From: Marasmius tenuissimus
Lineage: Eukaryota > Basidiomycota > Agaricomycetes > Agaricales > Marasmiaceae
Assembly (NCBI GenBank): GCA_029532415.1
Contig: JAQOTA010000071.1
Coordinates: 1,984,001 to 2,048,000 of the forward strand
Direction: 5' to 3'
DNA length: 64,000 bases
A program made the position numbers and the translations under genes. Below the pieces are notes generated by a model, which was not told the DNA's origin, did no database searches, and saw only the letters and a list, made by a program, of their open reading frames with translations. Shown here in pieces: positions 11,405 through 22,463 of this stretch (position 1 is the stretch's first letter; the number at the start of each line of letters is the position of its first letter).

Positions 11405-12595
11405 ATGACAGTCGCACCGTCCGAGAATCACGAAAACGGAATGCATTCCCTCAAAGCTGCTTCACTTGGCAACCTCCGAGGACGAGTGGCTCTTGTTACT
11501 GGGGGAGCAACTGGGATGTACGTGCTCTCACCTGTCTGCATCCATTCAATCGTTGAATTGTGCGTTCAGTGGCGAAATCATCGCAAGAACCTATGCTGTC
11601 AATGGCGCTAGGGTTTATATCTGTGGTCGTCGTCTCGATATGCTCAAAAAATGTGCCCTTCAACACCCCAACTTGATACCGTGAGCCCCTGGTTGTGTCC
11701 CTTTAACTGAGACTCCGGCTGATTCGGGACCTTCTAGTTTGGTGATGGACGTAACGTGCAAAGAATCGATGGCAGAGGCAGCCAGGGTAGTGGAGGAAGC
11801 AGAAGGAAAACTCGACATTCTCGTCAACAGGTGTGTACAGCACCTACCAATCCTACAACTCTTTTCCAACCCCACGCTAGCGCTGGCATACCGGGCCCGA
11901 TCTCTCCATTCATGGTCAACAAGTCTTCCCCAGAAAACGCGACTCTTGGAGAGTCGTTATTCCAGATGCACAATTTTGAGACATGGCACCAGGTCCTCGA
12001 TACTAATTTTGCTGCAATCTTCTTCGTCACAACCAAGTTCTTGAAACTTCTGGAGAAGGGGGCGAAGTGTCGAGGAGAACGCGAAACCTCAGTTGTTATA
12101 AACATCGGCAGCGCTTGCTCGATGTCAAAGCTCTCATTGGACATGGTACGTCGCTATCCGAGCCCAAAATTTTCATCTCTTGCATCGCCATATGACTGAT
12201 TTACCTCTCATACAGATTCCATATGGTTCACTAAAAGCAGGCCTTGACCATCTCACAACGATCCTCGCCACAGAATTCGCCCGGAATGAATTGCCTGTTC
12301 GTGTCAACGGAATATCACCGGGTTTGTTTCCATCGGAAATGGCGGAGATTGCTGGAATAGATCTGGAAGAGTTTGGTCGGCGACCATTCAATTCAGCTAT
12401 GAATCCCGCACCTCTGAACAGAATTGGAAAGTTCGTGACCCTCTCACTATCCGTACGTTCGGCAACTGACCAAAACTCGTGATCAGGGAGGAAGAAATGG
12501 CAGGAATCGCGTTGTTTTTGGCATCTCCAGGTGGTGGCTTCACAAATGGGGTCATCATGAGGGTGGACGGCGGACATAACCTACTCAATCCTTAA
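11405..12595 (+). CDS. Short-chain dehydrogenase/reductase (SDR)
   Basis: Classical NAD(P)-dependent SDR. Six exons: 11405-11517, 11570-11680, 11738-11830, 11881-12145, 12216-12430, 12487-12595. The cofactor motif is split by intron 1 (TGGATGIG). An NSAG motif, variant of NNAG, is restored by the intron ending at 11880. Catalytic Ser lies in NIGSACS and Tyr-Lys in YGSLK, directly after an intron. The C-terminus has the usual GISPGLFPSEM and a ...GVIMRVDGGH tail. About 300 residues, cytosolic, no targeting signal. Substrate unknown; such proteins are often labelled 3-oxoacyl-ACP-reductase-like. It shares family, not close identity, with the SDR at 59716-60718. Confidence 0.9.
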
Positions 12596-12995
12596 TATGA
12601 CCATTGACGATAGGAACGCCCGTCCGGATCCGAGACGCAGAACATACCAATTTCCATGACATATACCACGTTTTATCTTAGCCATGTCGAAGTAATCGTA
12701 CCTCCTTCCCCTTGAAAGGCAGTTACTCAATTGTACAGATTGAGACTTTTGAGGTTTGAACCGTTTCGAGGGCCAGGTGCTGTAAGGGTCCAGGACTGCC
12801 GTGTATCAATTCTGAACAGGCGCGCCAAAAATAGAGGATTTTCTGGGGTGCCAGGTGAATTTGAGTGCCAATTGGAGGTCCGAGTAGGTCCACTGACTTC
12901 AATTTGAACCCGGTGATCAGTCTAATTCCCGAAGACCCGTTTCACTCCTTCATCCTGACTTGCAAGTTGCCAAACACTCCATTCTCTCCAAATCG
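12596..12995. other. Intergenic region
   Basis: 400 bp between the SDR and the glycosyltransferase. No gene or clear TATA element seen. Confidence 0.4.
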
Positions 12996-14261
12996 ATGCA
13001 TCCGCGACTTCCTATAGCACTTACGCATATCAAATCTCGCAAAGCTCTCTTCCGATATACCGCCCTGCTCGCTGTCTGCCTTTTCATACTCGGTTATCAT
13101 CATTTCGTTCGTCGGGAACAAGCCTCACAGTCATTTCTAGAACATCAAGATCTGCCTCTTGCACCTTTGCTGTCTTCAAGTGAAACGGTATATGTCATCT
13201 CTCTAGGTCACCGATACGATCGAAGGGTGGATATGGAAGTTCTGCGTGAGGCTCTGGCGATCCCTCAGTGGACCTACGTTGCTGCTACGGACGCGGGCGA
13301 GGAGATTATCGAGAGGATCATGAAGAATATACGGATGCTGCGAGAGTGGGTGGTTGGAGAGGTACATAAGTCGATGGATAACAACGGCGGGCTCGACGAG
13401 AAGCCTGTGGACCCTTTGGCCGCCAAAATCAGGTTGCCATTTCGATGGCCTCACAACCCTGGACCTGGCCAAAATCCCCAACGTCTGTCCCAATATTCCT
13501 CCCTTCTCGACGAGATAGTCAATACGAACTTATATCGGGACACGAACAAACTACCTACGTCTCAGAATCCTCTCGCTTGTGCCAACGGCGACTTCACTCT
13601 GATACCCTACACGCCGACACTGGGAAGACATATGATCGTTTCCCCTGCTCGCGTCGCATGCTGGCATTCTCATCTCAAAGCCATCCGCAATATCGCTATG
13701 AATCCCCAAACAAACGATATCACAATCATCCTCGAGGACGACATAGACATGGAGATGGACATTCGGCAGAGATTATCACCAATATGGGCTCTACTTCCAG
13801 CCGATTGGGACATGATATTTCTCGGGCACTGCTGGTCAGACGAAGCAAAATACCCTCCCCTGCAGCCTCCAAGCAACTTGTCGTGCACGTCGCCGGAGTG
13901 CCGATTGCAAGCAAGAAATACGTCCTCGATGAATTCTATGCACCCGTCTCGCGCCCCTCAGTGCACCCATGCATATGCCCTTTCTCCGAATGGCGCAAGG
14001 AAAGTGTATGACCATCTGTCCTATCCACCATTCGCCTACTCTCGAGCGATCGACCAAGCCTTCTCGTGGCTAGTAAGGAGCGGTCGAGTGAAAGCTTTCT
14101 CCGTCGTTCCCGCCGTAGTGGTGCAGCGATTACCATCTCAATCAGGTTGGCTTTCGTGGATATCCTCGCTGGGAAGGCCACCGAGGGAAAGCGATATCTG
14201 GAATAGACGAAGCAAGTGGAGAGATGGACTGATCAATGGAGTTTTTGGCACGGTGCGCTGA
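12996..14261 (+). CDS. GT25-type glycosyltransferase, type II membrane protein
   Basis: Single-exon gene of 421 residues. Start is ATG 12996 (MHPRLPIALTH); the frame is open upstream but without ATG. A short basic cytosolic tail precedes one transmembrane anchor (~residues 22-37, FRYTALLAVCLFILGYHHF), so it is probably a Golgi lumenal enzyme. The catalytic domain begins with VYVISLGHRYDRR, the usual GT25 opening (V-x-N/S-L-x-x-R-x-x-R). It contains ACWHSHLKAI and the metal-binding LEDDIDME (DxD-like), then WDMIFLGHCW. These are features of the LPS/collagen galactosyltransferase family 25. Acceptor unknown; likely transfers a hexose to protein or glycan. Confidence 0.85.
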   Translation: MHPRLPIALTHIKSRKALFRYTALLAVCLFILGYHHFVRREQASQSFLEHQDLPLAPLLSSSETVYVISLGHRYDRRVDMEVLREALAIPQWTYVAATDAGEEIIERIMKNIRMLREWVVGEVHKSMDNNGGLDEKPVDPLAAKIRLPFRWPHNPGPGQNPQRLSQYSSLLDEIVNTNLYRDTNKLPTSQNPLACANGDFTLIPYTPTLGRHMIVSPARVACWHSHLKAIRNIAMNPQTNDITIILEDDIDMEMDIRQRLSPIWALLPADWDMIFLGHCWSDEAKYPPLQPPSNLSCTSPECRLQARNTSSMNSMHPSRAPQCTHAYALSPNGARKVYDHLSYPPFAYSRAIDQAFSWLVRSGRVKAFSVVPAVVVQRLPSQSGWLSWISSLGRPPRESDIWNRRSKWRDGLINGVFGTVR

Positions 14262-14610
14262 CGGGATACGCGGTCCTCAGCAAACCTATCACTACAACGT
14301 ATGGAACTTGGAAGGACAGCAAGCTTGATTTGTATCCATAGTTAAACTCTGTAGTCTCAATTGACCATGCATGTAAAAGTACTGTACAAAAAACAGCAAC
14401 GCCGATGAACCCAAGGGAGAGAATTTTGTCCGTGTTATTACCGAATCCGTGTTTATAAGAATAGCTGGGTATTCATTGAAGTACAGTAACAGACGAAGTC
14501 GAGAATACTTTTGTATCTGTCGAACGGAGTACAACTACTGTGGAAGTCTCCGAAGCAAGGAAAACAGCAACCAGACGCTTGGGTATGGTCCGTATAACGT
14601 ATCATGGGTA
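14262..14610. other. Convergent 3' intergenic region
   Basis: 349 bp between the stop codons of the convergent glycosyltransferase and GPI-protein genes. It should contain both polyadenylation regions. No gene seen. Confidence 0.4.
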
Positions 14611-15825
14611 TCATAGGAGCAATGCGAAAACAGAAGCAATAAGCAGGAAGGTTTGGAAAGTGCTGCTTGCCTTGACCATCGAAAGAGCACTATTATCATT
14701 GTTGTTACCATTAGCGTTGGTACCACCGTTGGTACTGCCATTATTGTTGCCACTATTGGTGCTACCGTTGGCACTGCCGCTGGTGCTCCCATTAGTGCTA
14801 CCGTTGGTGCTGCCAGTAGTGCTACCGTTGGTGTTGCCATTAGTGTTGCCGTTGGTGCTACCATTGGCGTCACCATTTTCAGTGCCAACTTGGCCGTTAC
14901 TGCCGCCCCCAGCTTGACCTGGGCTGTTGAGAGTGGTCTTGCCCGTAACAGGATCAACTGCACCTGTCGCGCCATTTCCAGCGGGAGTTCCACCAGCCGC
15001 AGTGCTGGTGCCCGCGAGGTTGGCGCCGCTGGCAGTCCTGCTAGAGCCGACGCTGGTAGTGGGAGTGGTGGGGGAAGTGATGGTTGACACGGTGCCCGAT
15101 TCGCTCTGCGAATCTGAGCGGTTGGTGTCGGAAGTACTGCTGCTGGCACTCGTGGTAATGGTGGTACCGGTCGCGCTGGACGAGCTCGTAGTACTGGTAC
15201 TCGTGCTCGATTCACTGCTAGTGGTCGAGGTCGAGGTGGCGACTGGTGGTGGGGGGTTGGAGTCGCCCGCGAGCCTTCCGACACCCCATGGAATCGCAGC
15301 ACCGTCTGGTTGGGTACTTTCTGGTGGAGGTGTGCTTTTGCCGTCCTTGTCAGCAATTGTGAATCGTGTGGCCCACGTAGGGTAACGTCCTGGTGCTGTG
15401 TATTGGAAGAAGTAGATGGCAGAGTAGGGTTCGACCTGAAATAAATTAAGTTGGTACACACCATCAATGACGATAGAAATCGATATAACATACCTTCGGG
15501 CATTCGAATTCGAACGTGCCGCCTTGATTCCCATTCAGACCAGTAGCAACAGCTGATCGTCGCGAGATGTTCAGCAAAAGAGTCATTTTTGGTAAGAGAA
15601 CGAAGACGCACTTGCAACCTCAATCATGTTGAAGTTGTCACCAGTCATGAGCTGGATTTTCATGTCGGCCCAATTTCCGTCCGCGTCCCCAAGCCAAGAG
15701 GTGCGACACGTGGATCCCTGGTTGAAGACATCTCCTGGGCCAGGAGAAGTGGGTATAGCATCGCCCCGGACGGCGACTATGGCAGAGAAACTCGCAAGAA
15801 GAGCGAAGACAGTCGAAGTAACCAT
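14611..15825 (-). CDS. Kre9/Knh1-like, Ser/Thr-rich GPI-anchored cell-wall protein
   Basis: Three exons on the minus strand: 15825-15612, 15552-15494, 15435-14611. A signal peptide (MVTSTVFALLASFSAIVAVRG) leads into a ~100-residue beta-sandwich like the Kre9/Knh1 N-terminal family (GDVFNQGSTCRTSWLGD, later YSAIYFFQYTAPG). Then follow Pro-rich and Ser/Thr-rich stretches likely to be O-mannosylated. A low-complexity tract of N-G-S/N-T repeats (about 14690-14880) follows, and a C-terminal hydrophobic tail (FQTFLLIASVFALLL) signals GPI attachment. Predicted extracellular, wall- or membrane-linked, possibly acting in beta-1,6-glucan or wall assembly. That role is inferred from Kre9 relatives. Confidence 0.85.
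14690..14880 (-). repeat. Asn-Gly-Ser/Thr coding minisatellite
   Basis: Degenerate tandem of 6- to 12-bp units within the GPI-protein gene encoding NGS, TNG and NTN triplets. It creates many N-x-S/T sequons. The complementary strand gives a spurious Val-Leu-Pro open frame. Confidence 0.7.
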
Positions 15826-17702
15826 AAGGGACTGCGGAACGCGTTCAGAACCTCTAAAATCCGCGAATCAAAAACCTTTCGACTCACGTTTTCAAGATGA
15901 GTGAATGGAAGTTAACGAATGTGGAAGGATGAGGTGAAGAACGAGTAGAGAAGGGGACTTTCCTTGGCCATTTACGCGCTGTGGTAAAGACATTGAGTGA
16001 CTGTGACGGGTGTGACTGCCGGCGATTATTGCCCTGGTAGTTGTACGGCATTTGCCGGTGTTTCTTCGTTCCTGACAACCTGAACATTCGAACATTCAAA
16101 TCAACGCTCGATGCTTGTACCGCAAACAACCTGCCGGGTTTGCTCTTCCTCGTGTTGTGGATCACTGGACTCTGTTTTAACACGCAGCTCAATCTAGCCT
16201 TATCTTACAGACAGACTGTGACAAGGCTCAGTTCTCCTTATCCTCCCACCGGGCCCAATTTCCAGTCGTCACCATTTTAAACAAGTTCAACGGTCGTTCT
16301 CGGAAATGTTACACCTCCTTCGTCCACATCCATAGGTTCGTTTATTTTTCAAGAAGTAATGTGCCTTATGACTACATAGGTCAGTAATACTTTGCGGGTA
16401 GTCATGAATGCTCAGTTGACAACTCACGTACTTTCCACGCCGTAGTAACATTCCAAAATGAATTGGGTGCAAACAACGTTTCTGGCTGGTCCCTGTGGCT
16501 TCAGGACGGCTCGCGTGTCTTCCCTGTACTTTACAGCTTTGAATAGGAGATGTCACCCGTGGCGACCCCCAAGCCCGTGTCACAATGACACAGGCCACTG
16601 GAGGCCACTGGCCAGAATTCTCACATCTTCCGGCCAGTCCCTGGAGTTCTCGCTTGTGGGGGACGTCAGCTGGTTTCTTCTTGGCCAATACATGCGGTGC
16701 TTCGTCATCTCCACGGCAGTAAAGGCGGTATTGTAAACCTCCGGCCAAACGCTGGCCCAGGGGGCGGACTAAACTTCGTCCTGGTCGAGCCAGCCCTCCT
16801 GTGAGTAACTCCTCTGGCCTTCGAGAAATCACGAGTCGCTTCTTTCCCTGCCATGCTGCATCCGTCGACCAGGAGAGACAAGGACCCTTGAAATGACACT
16901 GAGGGCCCAGAAGCGGTCGAGGTTAGCAAGCGTGTTACTAAAGGTTTGAAAGGGCTATTGAGACCGTAACTCTGGCCAGTACGTACCGTCAACTTGGCAC
17001 ATGTGGGAATTTCTTTTACCGACACAATTGGGATGTACCGATTTCCCGATATTTTCCTAGCTTACGGCTACTGGGGTTCGAGAGAATTCACGAACTCAAG
17101 TTTGCCGTTCGCTGTATGATTGGCACCCAGAGTGCTCACCTGAAGGACTCGACTAGAAGAGCTGAGGTAGGAAGATGACTGCGCCATACAGGCAATCTAC
17201 TCCATCTAATCTTCTCCACGTCGATGTCCTGCAAGTGGTTTCTACCTCTTTTATCCGTCGCGTTGGAAGAAACCTGTATATACTCTCTCAGAGGCCAGTA
17301 TGTATCTGTCGACGTGTCTCCTCTCGGAGCACAAGTTGAATGTATGGAAGCTCTCGTACTCAAGGGCAACCTGCTATTCGCAGCCTCAGTTGGCGGGCTG
17401 CACGAACCTCTGTCACGGAAACTCGACTTGGTAACGGTCTGGCATCTGTCATCAATTGTGGATGTTACCTTCCCCTTTCCTTCGTGTTGATTCGAATAGG
17501 TCTAATGTGTGTCCATATGTGTCCCACCTTCGGGACCGTTAAGCCTAGAACACTACGTATGTAGATCATCTCCGGCGAATTTTTGTGGAAGATCATGATC
17601 AGAAATGACATTGATCAGGAACCAATCCCACGGAAATTACAACCACGATTGCAAGAGGGACCATCGAGATCAAAGCTATAGATCGAAAGCACGGTGTCTC
17701 AA
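15826..17702. other. Intergenic, gene-poor region
   Basis: About 1.9 kb. The first part is the promoter of the minus-strand GPI protein. Open frames up to 181 codons (16287-16832, minus) have no recognisable domain or signal peptide. No gene is supported. Confidence 0.35.
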
Positions 17703-18672
17703 TTACTCTGTTCGAGGCCTCTTATCGACTCCGTTCTGTAGATTGTCAGCTCCTGTGCCCCCGCTAGGAGGATGTTCTCTTCGTTCTCCCACCGAAGCCG
17801 TTGTATCATCTTGTAGGCTCATTTCGTATCCCCCAGCTAAGCCTTGGACAACGACATTCCCAACGAGACGACGCAGCTCTTCTTCAATCTGTTCTTGAGG
17901 TACGCCCTGCTCAGCCAGTGCCTGGATGGAGGACAGGAGTTCGGAAGTAAGATGCTCCGACGCAAGGTGTTGTGCATACTGTGATGTCGGAATAGAGTTT
18001 TGTGATAGCCCATTCGTCGTCTCGGATGAGGGCGTATGAGAAGGGTGGGATTCCAGATACGCTGATACGTTTGGAAAGTCTTCGGCCAGGTGTGCAATAG
18101 GCTAATGCAAATCTTAGCAACAGAGAGCATCAGAAATTCAGAGTACTCACCGAAATACCCTCCTCATTCGTCATGTCAATGATCGCCCCATGATCGACTA
18201 GGAACCTAGCAGTCTCAACATTTTCGACAGTGAATAGAGGAGTATCCCCGTCAGAGTCCGTGACGTTGACATTTCCGCCTAACTTCGATGGTGAGCGACG
18301 GAACGAGGAGGTATTCGGGCTGGGATCTGATACCTTTTGAGACGAGATATTCTAGGACGTGAAGACGTCCGTACGAGGCCGCAGCATGCCTGTCTTGAAT
18401 GTCAATGAATCCGATGTTTGAATAGAGGAATAAGGGCTACATGGGCGTGTATGTGAATGGATCCGGTGCATTAGGTGACATTGCTGTTCGACATCATTTT
18501 TTTTCTGGATTTGGTGGTAAAAATACAAGACTTGCATTGGTCGTCGATCAAAACCTGAAAAGCCAATGTTTGAGCAAAAATAGTGCCGCGAAAATAAGAG
18601 GTAGTCGAGAACCTTGACGCGTTCAAGGTCGCCATCGCCAGCTGCAACCCAGAGGTTCTTGTTGGTGGACAT
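17703..18672 (-). CDS. Ankyrin-repeat protein
   Basis: Six exons on the minus strand: 18672-18613, 18554-18536, 18483-18441, 18389-18334, 18278-18151, 18101-17703. The N-terminus MSTNKNLWVAAGDGDLERVK starts an ankyrin repeat. TYTPMHAAASYGRLHVLEYL, DSDGDTPLFTVENVETARFL and EEGISPIAHLAEDFP follow as two to three more. Exon 2 is only 19 nt. Its downstream intron (18535-18484) uses a GC donor (GCAAGT); no GT donor gives the required phase. The C-terminal half is Ser/Gln-rich with an acidic helix (QEQIEEELRRLVG). About 234 residues, probably cytosolic or nuclear adaptor, function unknown. It is divergent from the PAS-GATA gene with 135 bp between starts. Confidence 0.82.
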
Positions 18673-18807
18673 AATGATGGTTGAATGTCAAGATTGATTT
18701 CTCCGGAGTACTGGACCGTTACCCATGACTGATGCCGATATTGTCTGAGTCTCTGAATTATGGAGCCCCTCGTTTCCTCTTAGCATTCCTCGACCATCAT
18801 CTTTTCC
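18673..18807. promoter_or_regulatory. Short divergent promoter, ankyrin gene / PAS-GATA gene
   Basis: Only 135 bp separate the two start codons, so the genes must share or interleave core promoter elements. No canonical TATA box is visible. Confidence 0.45.
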
Positions 18808-21412
18808 ATGGACGACGCAGGCAGCAGTGAGCTGCCCCAGGTTGGGGGTCAGAGATGTTGTGCGTGCTTTAACGCCAGAAAACACGGTCACGGATCACCA
18901 CTCATGCTTCTCTCTTCTAGATTGGGCCTTGCTTTCCGACCGGCTGGAGTTTCTCTACTTCGACCCCGTTCTCCAGTTCCACCTCGAAACCCAGGCTGAT
19001 TCATTGATTGGGAAATCATTGCTGTCATTTGTGCACCCTGACGAGCGAGCAACGGCGGAGAACGACCTTGGTGGAGTGTTGCACGAGCATTCATTTCATG
19101 GCAGTATCACCCGGTGCGTTCACCGCTTGTATTCGCGTTTAGCTCGCCTGTTTATGTATCCATCCACGTTTCTAGCGTTCGTTTCTTGCGACTCAGTAAA
19201 GTCCGCCGAAAGCTAGGCTTCTCGGGACCATACGTGAACCCATTCCCATCTGCCGAGAAGGTTGTGCTGGACGAATTCTTCATGGCAGTAGACATCACAA
19301 TCAACTGGGTTGCAGAGGGTCTGGTGCTCTGCTTCATTCATGCAAGCGTGGATATCGACCCTGTTGCTGATAACGACCACCTCAATAAGTCCCCGTGGAC
19401 AAATTGGTGCGGAACACCTGTCATGTCCGACGAGGAAATTTCAAGGCTGTTCGGCAGGCTCCTAGAGCATTCCCCGCAGAAATGGCAAGGACAAATGTTT
19501 CAGATTATTGCTAATAAACCCGAACGGCGTCTGCTTATGTCCTGGCCTTCGGGTTGGCTCCCGGGAGAAACGAACTGTTGGAAATTGGGGGACAAGATCG
19601 ACTTTGGCCAAGGACCACACGGGGAGAGCAGCAGCACCTGCGTAAATCCAGACGCAAAAACGAACTGTACGCGGCGTTTTGTGGTCAAGGGTCAAGTCGA
19701 CGCTGGGCTGGAGGCAGAGAGCATTTTCATACCGCATGGTAAGTGCATGCCAGTCACCTGCATTTTTAGGGGTAATTTCCGCAACATTGTTTTTCTTCCC
19801 GCCACTTTTGTCTCGGTCTCTGGCTGATGTACTCTCTATTGACCTCTGTTGTCTTTAGGGAGTGTGATTTTCGCGTGCCACAAACTTAGTCCTTTTCCTC
19901 CACCATCCCCTTCCTCCGTTCAACCCTCCTTACCATCTTCCTCCAGCAACACATCAATACCCTTTCATTCAGCAGCTAACATGGGCTATAACAGTTCTTC
20001 AACTTCTTCTTATTCACTTCCTACCCATCCCCAGTCGTCGCAATCGACATATTACGATCAACACCAGTACTCTCTCCCACCATTGCAATCGACGACATTA
20101 CCGACGCCTACCACGAATTACTCCTATCATCCATCCCAGCAGCAGCACCATAGCTCTATGAACGCCCCATACTCGAATTACTCTACAAGCTCATGGAGTA
20201 CTCAGCCTACGCATCCCTCAGTACAAAGCCTTCGCGGCTATTGGAGTCACGGTTCAGCTTACGATCACAGCCAAGGTGGCCCTCCTCCGCTTTCGCTTAA
20301 TGGTGGGCACGCCCAGCACCACGATAATTACAAGCCCCTTTCCCCTGCTGGCTATTCGTCGTACTCACCCACCACGCCGAATAGTGCTGGTGCTGGTACA
20401 AATGACGACTCGTCTCCGGTTTCCGCCTCCCCCAACAGTGCAGACGTTGTTCCACCACCGCGCCGAAGAGTTTCACCTGGCTCTCGGGAGTATACAAGGT
20501 CGGATGGAACCGGTCCAGGCAAGGAGGGTCGGAGTCACGGCAATAGACCTGCTGGCGTGCAGAGGTGTAGCAGCTGTAAGGCAACCACGAGTCCGGAGTG
20601 GAGGAAAGGGCCTAGCGGCAAGAAAGAGTTGTGTAATGCGTGAGTTGATGCTGATGCCACTCGTTATCGATCTCTGACCCTATAATTGCTCTCTTTCTCA
20701 AAGATGTGGGCTGCGATACGCCCGTTCTCGTGCCAAGAAGGAAGGCCACGTTCCATCTTCTGGCCGCCGACGCAAAGACAAGATTCTCAAGCCTCGAGAT
20801 TCGACAACTCCTCCCGTTGCACACCCCACAGCACCTGCCCAGGCCGTCTCGAGCTACTCGTCTCCCTCGTCAGTTGGCCCCTATTCGACGTCATCCCCTC
20901 CACCCTACGGCGCTACCTCGTCTTTGCGACGGACGTACCCCAATAACAGTAGCTATGACGATAGCTTTTCGTCTGGGTCCGGCAGCGATATCTACACCCA
21001 TCGAGGCAGTCTAGGCACCCCATCTCCATCCCCTCCAGCTGGCGGGAATGCCACGAATGGTACCAACAACTACGTACATTATCCCACCGGCCATCACTCT
21101 GAGCATGCCGTGCATGGTTCCGCTGCAAGAGGTTATTATGGCTCCTCCGTCCCATCACCGCTCGCCTCGAACCCACCCACCACTATGTCATCCCAGCCGT
21201 GCGAAGACGAGAATGAAGATGACAGAGGGGTGAAGAGGGAGGCGCTCTCTTCTCCTGTCAGTCTCGAAAGGCCTTACTATGAAACCACTAGTGCAAGGGA
21301 GCCTCGGAGTGCGGAGTACCCTCGGTACGAATCCCTCAGTAGGCGGGTAGAAAGGGCTTATGAGCGAGACTTTGAGCGGGAAAATCGAGGACGGGAGCTG
21401 GTGTCTGGCTGA
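18808..21412 (+). CDS. PAS-GATA zinc finger transcription factor (WC-2-like)
   Basis: Five exons: 18808-18826, 18879-19113, 19176-19738, 19859-20639, 20704-21412. A PAS-like region near the N-terminus (FLYFDPVLQFHLE ... IGKSLLSFVHPDERATAENDL) is followed by a ~170-residue conserved segment. A Ser/Tyr/Pro/Gln-rich region then leads to one GATA finger, C-x2-C-x18-C-x2-C (CSSC ... ELCNACGLRYARSRAKKEG), split by an intron at the third-fourth cysteine pair. The 18-residue loop is the form found in White Collar proteins. The C-terminus is Ser/Tyr-rich and then charged. Likely a nuclear DNA-binding factor at GATA sites. Light or clock function is possible but not shown; no LOV flavin-binding cysteine motif (NCRFLQ type) is visible. 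Unusually short first exon (19 nt). Confidence 0.88.
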
Positions 21413-22463
21413 CCATCGCGGGAAGATGGCTGGACTCCTGCTTGGCTTGGATGCTATGTTGTTTGTGGTATGGTCGTGATTCAACGCCCTCGGATCTCAC
21501 TGGAGTATCAGGCTCCTCTTCTCCTTCTCGTTGACGAGTTCCCAAGAATCAAGGCCTCATGGTCCCATTTGATGATTCTCCCCTTTCGTTTTCTCTCTGT
21601 TGTATAAGTGTGTGTATGGTTTCCGTTCTCATCTCTCGTTCCCGATCCTCTTTCCATTTCTTGCGGTCGCCTTGTTCGTCTACCATAAATCCCCCATAAA
21701 TGGACGTTGCAAAGCTATTCTACCTCACCTATATGTTGTGTAGATATTTCCTATAGGCTTCTCACAAGCAGCCTCGGCTAAAGTATATTATTTTCTTCAC
21801 TTTTACTACGTATAAAAACAGCCCAGTATTCCGTTACTGTAACGTGTTTCATGTCTTCTTCTCTTAGCTACCCGGTCTCTCTTGTTCTTATCCCTGTACT
21901 CTATGGTCGTACTTGTGGATTGTAGTTCTACGGACGAATACAGATATCTGTTGTAGGAAATCTGTAGCTCGAACTTCGATCATCTTCTCCGAGTCGGACA
22001 TAACGCTCTAGCCTCTCTGATCAGTAATTTTGATCCCCTCCCCAGTCAGTACCTTTGATCAATGTGCTATTCTGATCAGGCAGACGTCGGTAACCGATAG
22101 ACGTTAAACAATCGAGTAGGTTACTGCCGAAGATCGTGTTGATCGATCTGGAGGTACATCGTCGAATTTGCTACAATAATACCACCAGCCTGAGGCCTAA
22201 GACCGAGGGACTGAGAGCCGTATTCGGCTAATTTTGCCTTATCTATGCCTCTGAAAGTCTATCCTTGCGACAGCAAGGAGATTGACAGACCACGTCCAGC
22301 AGACTTGAGGCTCTCAGTCAAACATGGTGTAGTGGCGTGCGATCTTAGAACGAAATTGCCGGCCCGGAACGTCAAGAGCTCGTACTTATATTTCGTCTGA
22401 CTCAACGTCATTGGGGACCGTCACGACGCCGCTCAGACCCGCTGGACACCTACTTTCTCCAAC
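21413..22463. other. Intergenic region
   Basis: About 1.05 kb of AT-richer sequence, comprising the 3' UTR of the GATA gene and the SDS22 promoter. Several TGATCA-type palindromic hexamers occur around 22020-22080. No gene found. Confidence 0.4.

Noticed and set aside
14540..15385. Long plus-strand frames rich in Val, Leu and Pro
   Set aside because: They are the antisense of the Asn/Gly/Ser/Thr repeats of the GPI-anchored protein; composition is fully explained by the real gene.
16287..16832. 181-codon minus-strand frame
   Set aside because: No domain, signal peptide or conserved pattern could be seen.
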